From: Flavobacteriaceae bacterium
GTDB lineage: Bacteria; Bacteroidota; Bacteroidia; Flavobacteriales; Flavobacteriaceae
Direction of reading: 5' to 3'
DNA length: 54,783 bases
NCBI GenBank assembly: GCA_019634365.1
Contig: JAHQVM010000055.1
Span: forward strand, 1-54,783
Part shown: piece after piece, positions 53,594-54,783 of the stretch
Position numbering within the stretch: the stretch's first letter is position 1
How the letters are laid out: the number at the start of each line of letters is the position of its first letter
Position numbers and translations under genes: made by a program
Notes under the pieces: generated by a model
What the model was told of the DNA's origin: nothing
Databases searched by the model: none
The model's input: the letters and a program-made list of their open reading frames with translations, nothing else

Positions 53594-54783
53594 ATGCTCA
53601 ACATAACACACAATAACGTAAACAAAAAAGTAAAGCTCGACGGTTACAGTGCTTATTCTAAAGCCCACAAACCTTTGCATTACCGCTATTTTAATCGTTT
53701 CCTGATTGTCTTCTCAATCATAGCCGTGGTTATCTTATTCCTTCCTTGGACGCAAAACGTTACAGGAAATGGATTTGTAACCACGCTTACCCCCGACCAA
53801 CGTCCGCAGACCATACAATCCCCCATTCCGGGGCGCATTGAAGCTTGGTTTGTACGTGAAGGGGACTTTGTGAGCAAAGGTGATACCATTTTGCACATTT
53901 CTGAAATCAAGAATGAATATCAGGATCCCAATTTGGTAAATCGAACGGTACTTCAGCGCGATGCCAAAACACGTTCTGTAGCTTCTTACAAGGACAAGAT
54001 TGTTGCTTTGGACAATCAGATTGGAGCACTGCAAAGAGAACAAAGACTGAAATTGGAGCAGGCCAAGAACAAAGTCCAGCAAAGTCGCCTAAAGGTGGTT
54101 TCCGATAGTATAGATCTGCAAGCTGCGAACACCAATTATAAGATTGCAGAACGCCAGTACGATCGAACAGTATTACTGCAGCAAGAAGGCTTAAAAGCTG
54201 TTACCGATGTGGAGGAAAAGCGCCTGAAACAGCAGGAAACGCAGGCAAAGCTGGTTTCCCAAGAAAATAAGCTCTTGGCAAGCAGAAACCAACTTATTAA
54301 TGCTCAAGTGGAAGTAAGTAGGGTTACGGCAGAATATGCCGACAAGATTGCCAAGGCACAAAGTGATCGCGCCACGGCTGCTTCTTCTCAATTCGAGGCT
54401 GAAGCAGAAGTTGCCAAACTCGAAAACCAGACCACCAATTATAAAATCCGTAGCGGGATGAACTACGTCACCGCGCCACAAAATGGATATATCAACAAAG
54501 CTTTGAAGGCCGGTCTGGGCGAAACCTTTAAAGAAGGAGAGCAATTGGTGAGTATTATGCCTTCTGAATACGATCTGGCCGTCGAAACCTATGTGGATCC
54601 GTTAGACCTTCCCTTGATTCACCTCAATGAAAAGGTACGCATTCAGTTCGACGGTTGGCCTGCAATATTCTTTAGCGGTTGGCCCAATGCTTCCTACGGA
54701 ACCTTCGGCGGAAAAGTAGTGGCCATCGAAACCTTTATCAGTGAAAACGGGAAGTTCCGAATATTGGTGGCACCCGATGAGGA
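53594..54783 (+). CDS. HlyD-family periplasmic adaptor of the ABC exporter, C-terminus cut by window edge
   Basis: The frame opens with the ATG at 53594, 4 bases after the ABC gene, and continues past the end of the window (about 396 residues visible). It has one N-terminal membrane helix (about residues 35-52), a barrel-sandwich segment (QTIQSPIPGRIEAWFVREGD) typical of HlyD adaptors, a long coiled-coil hairpin (about residues 125-280), and the second half of the lipoyl-like motif (APQNGYINKALKAGLGETFK). It bridges the ABC protein to an outer-membrane TolC-like channel. A TolC gene may follow just outside the window. Confidence 0.93.
   Translation, partial: MLNITHNNVNKKVKLDGYSAYSKAHKPLHYRYFNRFLIVFSIIAVVILFLPWTQNVTGNGFVTTLTPDQRPQTIQSPIPGRIEAWFVREGDFVSKGDTILHISEIKNEYQDPNLVNRTVLQRDAKTRSVASYKDKIVALDNQIGALQREQRLKLEQAKNKVQQSRLKVVSDSIDLQAANTNYKIAERQYDRTVLLQQEGLKAVTDVEEKRLKQQETQAKLVSQENKLLASRNQLINAQVEVSRVTAEYADKIAKAQSDRATAASSQFEAEAEVAKLENQTTNYKIRSGMNYVTAPQNGYINKALKAGLGETFKEGEQLVSIMPSEYDLAVETYVDPLDLPLIHLNEKVRIQFDGWPAIFFSGWPNASYGTFGGKVVAIETFISENGKFRILVAPDE

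Overview
The window is chromosomal DNA from a member of the Bacteroidota, most probably a marine-type Flavobacteriaceae. Evidence for this is a type IX secretion translocon (SprA), a T9SS sorting-domain protein, a RemB-like gliding protein, an alternative complex III (ActABCDEF) respiratory operon, TAnnTTTG promoter boxes, and an almost complete lack of Shine-Dalgarno sites. Nearly all sequence is ordinary core-genome coding DNA. I see no rRNA, tRNA, CRISPR array, prophage or transposase.

Layout. (1) 1-4.2 kb, minus: a cytochrome oxidase assembly and structural operon, ctaB - two subunit III genes - subunit IV - a cysteine-less SCO-like protein - SCO1 (cut by the window edge). (2) 4.3-5.3 kb, plus: a secreted metallo-beta-lactamase-fold enzyme. 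(3) 5.3-9.1 kb, minus: a RemB-like outer-membrane protein with an N-terminal TonB-type domain, and two TonB proteins. (4) 9.2-18 kb, minus: ruvA-sprA-gcvH-vanZ, read through to a tonB gene. (5) 18-26.4 kb, minus: malic enzyme, queG, a DM13-domain T9SS cargo protein, a cytochrome P450, ruvB, and a MATE exporter, with a hairpin-rich 307-base gap before ruvB. (6) 26.5-38.3 kb, minus: actABCDEF-ctaCD, which encodes alternative complex III and oxidase subunits II and I. Together with block 1 this gives a quinol-to-oxygen chain split over two loci. (7) 38.4-43.4 kb: a small SPOR protein (plus) and the rimP-nusA-infB operon (minus), which has an intrinsic-terminator-like hairpin in its short leader. 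(8) 43.5-48.4 kb, plus: a universal stress protein, a 90-residue unknown gene behind a sigma-54-type promoter, and a sulfite dehydrogenase / cytochrome c / rhodanese / fatty-acid-hydroxylase-like cluster. (9) 48.5-51.1 kb, minus: katG and a CutA-like small protein. (10) 51.2-54.8 kb, plus: TetR regulator - ABC exporter with degenerate ATPase motifs - HlyD adaptor (cut by the window edge).

The most promising items for follow-up are: the sigma-54 promoter with an upstream perfect dyad driving an uncharacterised gene; the terminator inside the nusA operon leader; the fusion of a TonB C-terminal-type domain to a RemB-like barrel; the helix-hairpin-helix tail on ActC; the SCO-like protein that lacks the copper-binding CxxxC; the ABC exporter whose Walker B, signature and H-loop are all altered; and the hairpin cluster between the MATE gene and ruvB. 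I do not see a clearly new defence or mobile system here.
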